This document shows positions 24,401 through 33,333 of a stretch of 64,000 bases of DNA, piece by piece (positions within the stretch are counted from its first letter, which is position 1; each line of letters opens with the position of its first letter). The stretch is from Branchiostoma floridae. Its lineage: Eukaryota; Chordata; Leptocardii; Amphioxiformes; Branchiostomatidae. Under the pieces are notes generated by a model that had not been told where the DNA came from, did not search any database, and saw only the letters and a program-made list of their open reading frames with translations. Made by a program: the position numbers and the translations under genes. Location: contig NC_049983.1 of assembly GCF_000003815.2 (NCBI RefSeq), positions 20,240,553 to 20,304,552 on the forward strand. Reading direction: 5' to 3'.

Positions 24401-25457
24401 TCGAACAGGAACCGTATTTTACGTCCCTCGTGAAAGACAATTGCGTGAAAAAATTCAATGCTTCGTGAGGCTACAGCATCCAGTCGTCCTTGGTTGGTCT
24501 TCCATCCAAGAACTGACCGGACTACGCGTTGCTTAACTTCCAAGATCGAGGGGTCAGGTGTATCCAACGCGCCAAACGGCCGTAGCAACAACTTTTAACT
24601 TCTGGTGGTTCTACTTCAGCCTTATGGATCAGTCTAGTTCATATTTTGGCAATGCTATTTCGTATTCTCTACATTTGTCTGGACAGTAACGTTACATTTC
24701 TACAAATTATTACACAATTTCACAAGCAACATCATTACATTATTTACTTACATTGTTTCTCCAGTCTTCGCTATGTGTCGCAGGTACTGTTCCAATTCTG
24801 GGGTCAATTCCTTCCTTTTCTCAAAGTCTGTGGAAAAAATCATGAAAAGGGCATGAAGGAAATGACTGGAACAAATTCAAATCACATATCAATATTTACA
24901 TGAAACCATATTATAATATAATAAAATATTTTCATAAAAAATCTGAAATTATGGCCAGTGATTCTTAACCATTTGGTTATATACTCAGTTATTATTTTGT
25001 AATCATAGGAAATCTAAGGAATACGTACAAAACAACGATTATCATATAATTTTTATTAGGATGATTATGAAATTCTCCTAGTCATACAAAGTAAATGTTG
25101 GCACAATGCCAACAAATGACCTAAACCTTCCACTTCAGTAGCTCTGTTGTCAATGAAATTATAAAGGAAAGTCGACTATTTCCTGAATGAGCTATACCTA
25201 ATCCATATCCCACACATAGTCGTAAAATATAACGTTTTCATCAGGACAACAGCAGACCCCCGCCCTCCCCAGAATCGGTCAGTGACTTCAGATTTTTTCG
25301 GCGCTCAGTTCTGGTGCGCAGATATAGCGACTAAAGACCCTCACATCCTCCTTACTTCTGCATAACATTCCCTCACAGATACTTCCTGTCCCAAGACTGT
25401 AACCTGGCGAAGTGTTTTACCTTCTAGTGCATGCAGGTAGGAATCACCGTTCTCCAT
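18415..25457 (-). CDS. PPP4R2: Serine/threonine-protein phosphatase 4 regulatory subunit 2
   Basis: Seven exons on the minus strand join in phase to 461 codons plus stop: 25421-25457 ([12 protein letters not shown]), 24752-24827, 22016-22186, 21360-21453, 19749-19855, 18776-19482, 18415-18608. The N-terminal ~150 residues match the family core: [44 protein letters not shown], then DKFLRGVEK. The rest is Pro/Ser/Thr/Glu-rich and acidic, with a basic SPRKIRRI patch near residue 400 (likely nuclear signal) and the conserved C-terminus EPMEQD. The product is the regulatory subunit of PP4 (with PPP4C and PPP4R3) in DNA-damage response and snRNP maturation (family knowledge). The human protein is 417 aa. 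The exon-5 acceptor (after GTGTAG, at 19855) is the least certain junction, supported by phase and the LLVVDKF start. Exon 3 is preceded by an array of copied acceptors. Confidence 0.95.
19856..21359 (-). other. PPP4R2 intron 4
   Basis: A 1.5-kb AT-rich intron with no exon, tRNA or clear transposon seen. Confidence 0.6.
22155..22770 (-). repeat. 61-bp minisatellite duplicating the exon-3 splice acceptor of PPP4R2
   Basis: Ten units start at 22155, 22216, 22277, 22338, 22399, 22460, 22521, 22582, 22643 and 22704, each exactly 61 bp, with a partial eleventh. On the minus strand every unit consists of the intron's 3' end (GATTTTCTGGCTGTGTTTCA, then G) followed by the first ~32 bp of exon 3 starting ATACCCCTGG. 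The unit nearest the gene (22155) is the real exon head and the other nine are upstream copies. Units differ by one or two bases, so amplification is recent. Confidence 0.97.
23993..24318 (+). mobile_element. tRNA-derived SINE
   Basis: The head resembles a tRNA: A-box-like TGGCCGAGTGGGTAGG near 24006 and B-box-like GTTTGATCCCCG near 24060. A ~240-bp body follows, ending in a TAATAATAAT tail at about 24311-24324. Located in PPP4R2 intron 2. Family name not assigned. Confidence 0.55.
24320..24597 (-). mobile_element. 5S rRNA-derived SINE (SINE3 class)
   Basis: On the minus strand the first ~110 bp follow 5S rRNA: TACGGCC near 24586, then GATCTTGGAAGTTAAGCA (A-box/internal element region) and GGTCAGTTCTTGGATGG (C-box region). 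The body runs to about 24320, facing the tRNA-derived SINE tail to tail. This promoter type defines SINE3 elements. Confidence 0.75.
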
Positions 25458-25511
25458 GGTTGACAGTTTTTATCCCAACACCAAGACGGACTAGTTTTTT
25501 ATCAGACACAG

Positions 25512-25530
25512 CAAAATGGCGACCGGAAGC
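25512..25530. promoter_or_regulatory. YY1-plus-ETS promoter motif of PPP4R2
   Basis: CAAAATGGCGACCGGAAGC, 55 bp upstream of the PPP4R2 start codon, combines a YY1 core (AAAATGGCG) with an ETS/GABP core (CCGGAAG). This pairing is typical of TATA-less housekeeping promoters. The ATG inside it followed by GGTGGGT mimics a tiny first exon on the plus strand, which I do not accept. Confidence 0.55.
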
Positions 25531-25940
25531 AAGGTGGGTGATTCAAGTTCTTCAGAGGGGGGTCTATTTCTTTGAGAATCTTTTTATCTCATGAATTCCT
25601 TGATCTTTTAGACTAAATTCAAAAATAAACCCCTTCTCAATAACTTATAATTGGTAGAAAAGGCTAAAATATACATTTTAGTCATCTAAATTGGTAACAT
25701 TTTAGATTTTAGCCTACTACAACAAAACGGAGTTTGGCACAAAGACAATCCATTTGGACGCATCCACTGACGTCATTCGTAGAGCGCGCGAATAGACCGG
25801 AATACAAATACATGATGTACCGTATTTCGGCTTTTCAAATGATGAAAAACCATTTGGATACAGTTTTGCCTCCACATACTTCATAATATTAGTTTGTATG
25901 TCGTGTTCCATAAAAATGAAATAAAGGAGACGATAGATCT

Positions 25941-25968
25941 ACGATACGATACGATACGATACGATACG
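25941..25968. repeat. (ACGAT)n microsatellite
   Basis: Perfect pentanucleotide repeat, about five units. Confidence 0.9.
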
Positions 25969-26667
25969 CGTGGCGATTTGGATTCGCTTTGTTACACTCC
26001 GTCACTGAGTCAATTTCTACCAAGTTCTATTCCATACTAGTACATGGGCACGCACCCTTTCGTGACATTGTAATCAGAGGCAATGACTGTGGCTGTGACT
26101 TGTGGGGATGGTGTCAACGTCACACATATCCTTTAATATGCTGAATGTTTTCATTTAATAGTATGATTGCAACCTGATTGCCGGTCCGATGTCCGATGTG
26201 TTTCATTCTTCTTGAAAACTTTTGTTTTGCTTTGCGTAGGTTTCAAAGACGTAACGTTACTCAGGTACACATAAGGTCATGGGTGTATGTGTACATCATT
26301 TTTTGTTTTCCAATTACTCGTACCTTTTGACAAGTGTTGCTTCACGATCCTTTTAAACAACAACAACAACAACAAAAACATTAAAAAAACATAAGACAGT
26401 TTTGCAATGTACGTTAACGTTTATTACATTCATTGTGCTGTGTCTGGTAGTGAGCTACCGGTCCCTTTGTCCATGTATTTATTTGTTGTATATATTTAAA
26501 AACCTATGTAGACAATCTAACCATATAGACACAATGCCGCACGTGTTAGTTATTCATTCTGTTGTTCTTTTAAAGATATTTCATTCAAGAACCATACAGT
26601 ACACAACAAGGTGCATTATTTGCTGACTGTGTATATTTTATACATAAAATGTATATCGGACAAGCAA

Positions 26668-26999
26668 ATTAAACAAATGGCATGTAACTTTTCATGTACG
26701 CAATCATCACCTATTTGTTCTTTCACGCAATCTGCTGTCATTAGCATTTACATTACTTTGCGAGAAATAAACTGCATAATGTATACTGTTATATTTCCAT
26801 TTTTCTAGGTTGATAGATAATGTCAAGTAAGGAGATACTATGGCAAAATATTAAACAAATGGCATGTAACTTTTCATGTACACAATCATCACCTATTTGG
26901 TCTTTCACGCAATCTGCTGTCATTAGCATTTGCATTACTTTGCGAGAAATAAACTGCATAATGTATACTGTTATATTTCCATTTTTCTAGGTTGATAGA
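26668..26999. repeat. Direct duplication, ~150 bp at 182-bp offset
   Basis: The block starting ATTAAACAAATGGCATG and ending CTAGGTTGATAGA occurs at 26668-26817 and again at 26850-26999 with only a few substitutions, separated by 32 bp of unrelated sequence. Confidence 0.9.
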
Positions 27000-27248
27000 A
27001 ACGTGCCTGATGTCGTTATGTCATAGACGTAACAAAAAAAAAAGGAAGTCAAAGACTGTGACCTTTTCAGCTGCCGACTTCGACAATTTAACCTACCCGT
27101 GGAAGATGTGGTCACTTTAAATGTAACGGTTATACGTTTCATCCGTTCAGACTGGACAGACGGTACGCCAAAAGTCCAATATCATATTGTTAAAATCTTG
27201 AACAACAGTATATAATGTTTTCAACTTTTTACCAAGTATTGATCATAG

Positions 27249-27254
27249 TTTATT
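27249..27254 (-). terminator. Poly(A) signal of the rolling-stone-like gene
   Basis: TTTATT on plus, i.e. AATAAA on the minus strand, about 140 bp past the stop codon. Confidence 0.5.
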
Positions 27255-27392
27255 GTCATTTGGACAAATATATATATTAGATTGTCGTATTTGATCCTTT
27301 TTGTATAATGAGAATTGTTTGTATTGTGGACCTCAGAATTTATGATCAGCCTCTTGGCTGCCAATGAAATTTTCAATCAATGAATCAGTCTT

Positions 27393-28766
27393 TTACCTTC
27401 TTGATACACATACCAGTATTTTGTCTCTCAAAAGAGACAGAAAGAAGACGATTACGTGAGATACCAAAAGCAAACCAACCACTGCAACGACGAGTCCAGC
27501 GGTCAGTGAAGGGTTTCCTTCGAAGTCAAATACCTTGTATATGTAGTGGTTCCCCCATAGGTCTGTGCCTCCGGCTTCTACATATATCAAACTAAATACA
27601 ATATACCACAGCAGATACAAAATAGGATATACCACATGGAGAAGACTTACGGGAAGTCCAGTGATAAACAGTTCCAGGAAAGCAGTGACAGAGTTCATGG
27701 CGTGGATGAGAACGTTTTCTATCACTACAGACTGACCCGCAGGCCTCATGAGCGACCAAAACACGACAGTTATCGGAAGGGCACTGACTGCAGGCGCGGT
27801 GTAGAGTACCCACTGACAGCCTAGGTACCACGGAAGGCGGGGGTACCGGTCAGGTAGGGAGGTCACGGTACCGGTATCGGCCGTTGTATGTCTGCTGTCG
27901 TCCCGCAGATACCCCTGCAACAGTGCAGTGGCGTCTAGTGTCGTTCCGAATCTTGAGTCATTGTCGTTCACAGTGTGTTCGTCAGGTGTCGCTGCATCAC
28001 ATGATTCCGAAGCAGGACTTGGGGCGTCTGCCCTTGAGGTGTTTTTGTTGTCAGGTGAGTCCTGAACTTCTTGGCTGAAGCTATCCGGAGATATCAGACT
28101 ACAGGATTCTATCTGACCACGTAAGTGGTGGTAAGTGGAGCCAAAGTACAAAACAAAGCAAACAACCGCGCTCCAGAATGAGTAAACCGTCCACAGAATG
28201 TAGGTCTGGTAGGTCAGCGTTATCAGAACTTTTGGATTCCATGCCCATTCGCCACCCTTAACGTACACCACCAGAACGGACACGTTGTAAACACACAGCA
28301 GGAGCCGGTACACCAAGAATGGCACCTGATTCGTCAACCACTGAAACAAAATATAACAGAGAAACGCATTAGTCGGTAGATAAAAGCGATGAAAGCCGTA
28401 CGCGCAGCGCCGATCACAAGTGCTATTGTGTAAGGTAGAAGAAAATAGCCCAGTGCCTGGATCCACGACATGCAGTTGTATTTCTAGACTAAAGCAATGT
28501 AGTATCCGACCATCATGATAGCATACCGTCATCCTGATATTTGATGCATATACAATCTTTTATGAAGCCTGAACTAAACAGTTTTGCGTTACGTAACACG
28601 CTTCGACGGGTCAGTATGTAGTCAACTTGCTTTACTCTTGGCGTCTTGAAGTTTTGTTTCGTTCTGAACATCTTACCGGAGTTGTGTAGAAGCGGACTGT
28701 ATCATGATGACGAGGGAAGACCCGATACAGACGGAACTCGTCTCGGATCCGAGGAGGTACAGGCAT
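27393..28766 (-). CDS. Rolling-stone-like multipass membrane protein
   Basis: Two exons: 28677-28766 (MPVPPRIRDEFRLYRVFPRH...YTTP, phase 0) and 27393-28340 (starting WLTNQVPFLVYR, to stop), 345 aa in total. It has about six to seven hydrophobic helices: the first pair before and after a KGGEWAWNP loop, one in CQWVLYTAPAVSALPITVVF, a long pair in AFLELFITGLPVSLLHVVYP and the following stretch, and a last one near the C-terminus. A polar Ser/Asp/Thr-rich loop of about 70 residues lies between helix pairs. Conserved family features are the C-x-W start of the second half, the VIENVLIHAMNS region and DLWGNHYIYKVFDF before the last helix. Rolling stone was defined in Drosophila myoblast fusion. Invertebrate genomes hold many paralogues whose function is unknown, so only family membership is claimed. 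Confidence 0.85.
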
Positions 28767-28905
28767 GGTGACAAGAAGACCCTACTAACAATGCGCTTCG
28801 ATCACACGGGATAGATCATTTACCCTTACCAAAGGTTAAAGTCCAGCAGTGCTCTGTCTAGTTTCTTAGTGATCATGGTGACCTGCGTCAGTAGATAGGT
28901 ACTCT

Positions 28906-29044
28906 CCAAGCAGAGGTTGGTGGGGAAAATCGTGACCTTTCCTTATATGGCCATGCCATATTTTTTTGACCATCCCCCGCCCCACCATACGGCATATAAC
29001 GTTAAGGAAAAGGTCACGATTTTCCCCCGCCAACCTCTGCTTGG
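28906..29044. mobile_element. 139-bp foldback element upstream of the rolling-stone-like gene
   Basis: Inverted arms of about 40 bp: left from CCAAGCAGAGGTTGG at 28906, right ending with its complement at 29044. A short AT/GC-mixed centre separates them. It lies about 140 bp upstream of the start codon, within the promoter region. No clear target duplication. Confidence 0.65.
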
Positions 29045-29515
29045 TGAGTAGGAAATAGGAGACTTTCGGGCTCACACACCCACGCCTTCGCTCATGAGGG
29101 GTCATGAGGGTCCATAAGCGCCATCTAGCGAACATTTTTTTTCACAAGGGTGTCCTGTGCTATGGCCCATACGGGCCTCTACTTCATTGACACGCCTTAC
29201 CAAACGTTACTAGATGGGAGGTGGTTCAACATAGTATCATGCTCTCACTCACTTGGTGTGTCACATATTTCCGCTAGGTGGGGTTGTTGAGAAGCTAGCA
29301 AAACAGACGCTGCATTAGAGACGCAATGTTTGTTGACCACGAGAAAGAGCATACACTGAATTTATCTTAGTTCCAAACGATTTAACTATACGATATCAAA
29401 CAGAGCATAAACATCTCTACAGATTGAAATACTGAAATACAGCGACATTATTTCGTATTACAGGTTTTGTAGAGCAACCTTTGACCCCAAAATGACCTGA
29501 AAACGAGGCTGTGGT

Positions 29516-29526
29516 GACTTCCGGGT
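29516..29526 (+). promoter_or_regulatory. ETS-type motif in the RAB20 promoter
   Basis: GACTTCCGGGT, 75-86 bp upstream of the RAB20 start codon, matches an ETS/GABP site in reverse orientation. No TATA box seen. Confidence 0.4.
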
Positions 29527-29601
29527 TTGACTTTTTCTGTTCTTTTTTTTGTCCGTTTACTAACTATTTTGTTCATTTAACAATCCGTTGGACAACACGT
29601 C

Positions 29602-31462
29602 ATGGCGGCCCGCACCGGTGGGAAGAAAAAAGCGTAAGTTTTGTGCCTTAATTTCTTCCATGGCGATTCCCAGTTATCAAGCGGTATTGGTGGTCCTCCG
29701 CCTCCGAGGCCATCATGATCATGCCAAGTTCACCAGAAAAGTGGGTGTATAGTACAATATGATCATGTATAAACACCATTCAGTAGAGACACATAACTTA
29801 GCTCTCATCCTGCTGACTTATGGGGCTTAAACTTGGGACATAATGTAGTTGGCAAACAGAAGAGATAATTTGATTTCTTGGTCGATTCATTCAATCGGAT
29901 TAAATTATTGATTGAGTAAAAGTTGACTGACAAAGGTGAATTTTGATGGACCAGGGACATGAAGGTGGTGATCATGGGAGACTTCGCCATCGGGAAGACA
30001 GCTTTGCTGCAGAGATACATCAGCGGGGCCTTCCAGGACACGACAAGTGTGAGTGGACTGGGTTACGTTTAACTAGGAGTAGGAGGTTAACAAAACTTCC
30101 TTGGTTACAAAGAAAAGCCTATCTCCATGCCGATATCTGTTATGGCTTAACTAGTAATGTAGGCATCTTTGCAGTGTTTATAATTGTCTTGTCGTTAAGG
30201 TGCTTTGTTTTAGCGGAGGCTCAGGCAAAGCAAACTGATGTTTCCATTCAGGTCCCTACAAAAGTTTCTACAAACTCCGTATTTCTGTATATTCGGATGA
30301 TTAATGATCATTTTTCCCAGCACACATAAAAAGACAAGACTTTTCCTGTAGAAATGATTCTCTGCTACTTTGTCTACAGTGTTGTTGTTGTTTGTTGTTT
30401 ATTAAGAAACCTTTTAGCCCTTACGGGCTAATCTTCCAAGGTTCAATCAACATGAATCAACATTACAATCAACATGAATACATACATTTTTAAAAATACA
30501 ACAATCACAGAGTATTTACAATAGAGCACAGTGTCTAGGGGTCAGAGGTCTAGTTGACAATGTTTGAGATAGCTTGCTTAAAACTGGACAGTGTATACAG
30601 TTAAAACTGGACAGTGTATACAGTGTCTCATATTCCCTTGCAGACCATAGGTGCCTCCTTCATGCTGAAGCAGTGGGGACCATACAACATCGCTATATGG
30701 GTGAGCTTTAGTTATAGTATCCTTTTATAGACAATAGGATGGTTATGTAAGTGAACTTTTTATGTTATCTGGCTTATATGTAGGTGCAGAGCTGTCGTGC
30801 TCCTACAGTACTAGTGCAACTAATAATGGACAGAAGTTTGATGAAGATCATATCATAAGCCACTGAATGGTATGATCCAAAAGTCAGCCAACTTAGCGGA
30901 TGAGTTTAATACATCATACAAATGTATATTATCCATGAAGTATTTTGGCATTGCAAATATCGAAGTAATTTTCGTTCTGCAGGATACAGCTGGCAATGAG
31001 CGGTACTCAGGCCTTACTACATTTTACGTCCGAGGTGCCTCCGCCGCCATCCTTGCGTACGACATCAGCGACCGTCGGACGTTCGACATCCTGCAGGAAC
31101 GGTTCCTGCCCATCCTGGACGGAGCAGAGGATGGCTGCCTCATCACCGTGGTGGGGACGAAGCTCGATCTCGTAACGGAGGAGACAAGGCAGGTCAAACA
31201 GGAGGAGGCGGAGAGACTCGCGCTGGAACTAAACAGCTCACGGATCGAGAAGGACAGAACTGTGGCCAGCAAAAAACTGTCTTTTGAAACCAGTGCTAAG
31301 ACGGGCCACAGTGTAGAGGAACTGTTCAGCGCCATGTTTGGTATTTGCCTGCCCCTGGACAAAGCACCAAAAACACCAAAGAGGAACAATAGCACAGTTG
31401 ACCTGGAGGCACCATCATCAAGCAGAGTGCCTGTTGGAGAGAAGGCTGGCTGCTGTAACTGA
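29602..31462 (+). CDS. RAB20: RAB20-like small GTPase
   Basis: Four exons: 29602-29633, 29955-30048, 30644-30700, 30983-31462, in phase, 220 aa. P-loop GDFAIGKT at residues 19-26, switch-I TIGASF at 43-48, the Rab20-type KQWGPYNIAIW strand before DTAGNERYSG (switch II, from residue 62), G5 SAK at 165-167, and a C-terminal GCCN with two cysteines for prenylation. Exon structure and the KQW..YNI.IW segment single out RAB20 from other Rabs. RAB20 acts on phagosome/endosome maturation in vertebrates (family knowledge). Oddity: the G4 motif is TKLD (120-123) where Rabs normally have NKxD. The start is the first ATG after the promoter, in a MAARTGGKKK context. Confidence 0.87.
30400..30530. repeat. 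Probable interspersed-repeat fragment in RAB20 intron 3
   Basis: A GTT microsatellite followed by an AT-rich tract with internal repeats of ATCAACATGAAT. It looks like a retroelement 3' tail, but I cannot name a family. Confidence 0.3.
30578..30623 (+). repeat. Exact 23-bp tandem duplication upstream of RAB20 exon 3
   Basis: Two identical 23-bp copies (TTAAAACTGGACAGTGTATA plus CAG) lie end to end at 30578-30600 and 30601-30623, 20 bp before the true acceptor at 30643. Confidence 0.95.
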
Positions 31463-33193
31463 TTTTTTTGGAAATAGAGCAGAATCAATTAGTTTTATTT
31501 TCAAAGCCAGAAAACAAATGTATAATGGGCCCACATGTATAAGAGTTGTAATTTTGCTGGTTGTTTTTAAAAAAATTACAAATCTTAGGATAATTTAATT
31601 TTCTTAAGTTTTGTTGTACTCTAAGACTATATACATGGTTCACCAACTGCAATTACAATGATCTATTGTAATATTCTGTTGCCAACATCACCATGGTGCC
31701 TTATACTATGTTATAGAAACAAATGACTATTTTAGTATGAATGCTATCCATGTGATAAGTATGTAGGTCCTGGGACACTTTTCGTAAGAGATGAGAATGC
31801 AGGTCCAAGCTCATTCATAAACAATATTCATGTTCAAGACTCTAACTTGACTTGACTTGATGTAGAAAGCAGTTACTATGCAAAGCTATTGACCAACAGA
31901 CAACAAAGTAACATGGTACCCTCAAACACCTATTATCTGGTAGTCTGGAATTGATACCTACATTTTTTATGCAATCTTTTTTCTGAACTATAAAATCTTG
32001 TGCCAATTGACTAATGTTTATTTCATTTTGGCCCGTTTTTAAAAATCTTAATCAACCTGCTGACAGAACTGGTTTTGTCAGTATAGCTAGATTACTGAGG
32101 GGCCAAACTGTAACATGTACATATAATGCTGTCTAGTTTTGCATTAATTCTATATATTGCAAAAATTCAACAAATTGGCATGAAGATATTGTAGATCTAA
32201 AATCATCAAATTCATTTCAATGTAAAAATGTTCTAATGTTGTCCACTACCATAGATATCGTAGTATTGTTGACCATTTATTATTTACTATGAATTTAGAA
32301 AGTTCATCTGTGTTGAAAGGAATAATTCTAAACAAAGTTGAACTGTAATTTAGAGCACAAAGAAATAGACTTGACCAATAACTGAAGTGTGACAGTTGAA
32401 AATTTAGACAAGTCCAACTTTTGTACTCAAAATTACAGTTAACTTTCCTGTAGAATATTATTAAGTTATGTCACCATGCAGTACTAGTGGTCCAAGTGTA
32501 CACATGTATGTTACTCAGAAATAATCAGAGGAACTTGTACACTTAACTTTTTTTAAGACTCCTTTTATTCTGGTGTTATTTGATACTGGTTAATGCTGTT
32601 GACATGGCAACAATCACATAATAATGTCTATCTTACCACCAACTATTTTCAATTCATACACATGTATATCACAAAACTGTGTCATTGTAATTAGCTGTAA
32701 TTAATGTAAATCACTGATGTAATTTTACAATATGTACAAAGAAATGTAAACATGATAAGTCAAAGTCATGTTATAATGGACCTCAAATATTGTCTGGCTA
32801 TTTGAAGAAAATATTGGAAACATGATTGTGTTTTGTGGACTTTTTTTGTTAAAGATTATGATAGCAACATGATTGAATAGCTTCAATGTGTGTCATACTC
32901 CTGTTAAGTTTGGCTGGATATATATATGTGCATGTATTTTGCAGTAGGAGGGGAAAGGAGCCGTTCATAGTATTTTGAGTTTGCAGTGGAAAAAATGTAG
33001 TACATGTAATGTAACGGACTAATGCAAAACAGAGCTGGTCACCACAAAAACCATGAACAAAGGATCTACAGTATTGCATCAACAAGTATATACAATTATT
33101 ATATTACACAGTAGTTTCTGGTTGACTACACTGACATTTTGATGAACAACTCTTCATCATAACTGGACCTCTTCGCTGTCCCTCCAATACATG
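31463..33193. other. RAB20 3' flank and spacer to convergent PRPF18
   Basis: Strongly AT-rich, with no coding exon or recognisable element. Presumably contains the RAB20 3' UTR, but I saw no clear AATAAA. Confidence 0.5.
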
Positions 33194-33199
33194 TTTAAT
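33194..33199 (-). terminator. Poly(A) signal of PRPF18 (ATTAAA variant)
   Basis: TTTAAT on plus reads ATTAAA on the minus strand, about 135 bp beyond the PRPF18 stop codon. Confidence 0.45.
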
Positions 33200-33333
33200 A
33201 CTTAGTACATTGATGCTGCATTGTACACCCTACATGTAGTTGGTAATATAAATCAGCATGTAGCATCCAAGAATACTTTTTCTAAGCTGAAACATGGGGC
33301 TGACTGGGAGGCCCATGTTGAGTACTGTCCTGT

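Larger units (their letters stand above)
25540..27248. other. Intergenic spacer between PPP4R2 and the rolling-stone-like gene
   Basis: AT-rich. Holds an ACGAT microsatellite (25941-25968), a CAA microsatellite (26357-26373) and a 150-bp direct duplication (26668-26999). No gene recognised. Confidence 0.6.

Noticed and set aside
25515-25533. Possible tiny first exon of a divergent gene (ATGGCGACCGGAAGCAAG then GTGGGT)
   Set aside because: It coincides with a YY1+ETS promoter motif and no downstream plus-strand exon in phase was found before RAB20, which has its own start.
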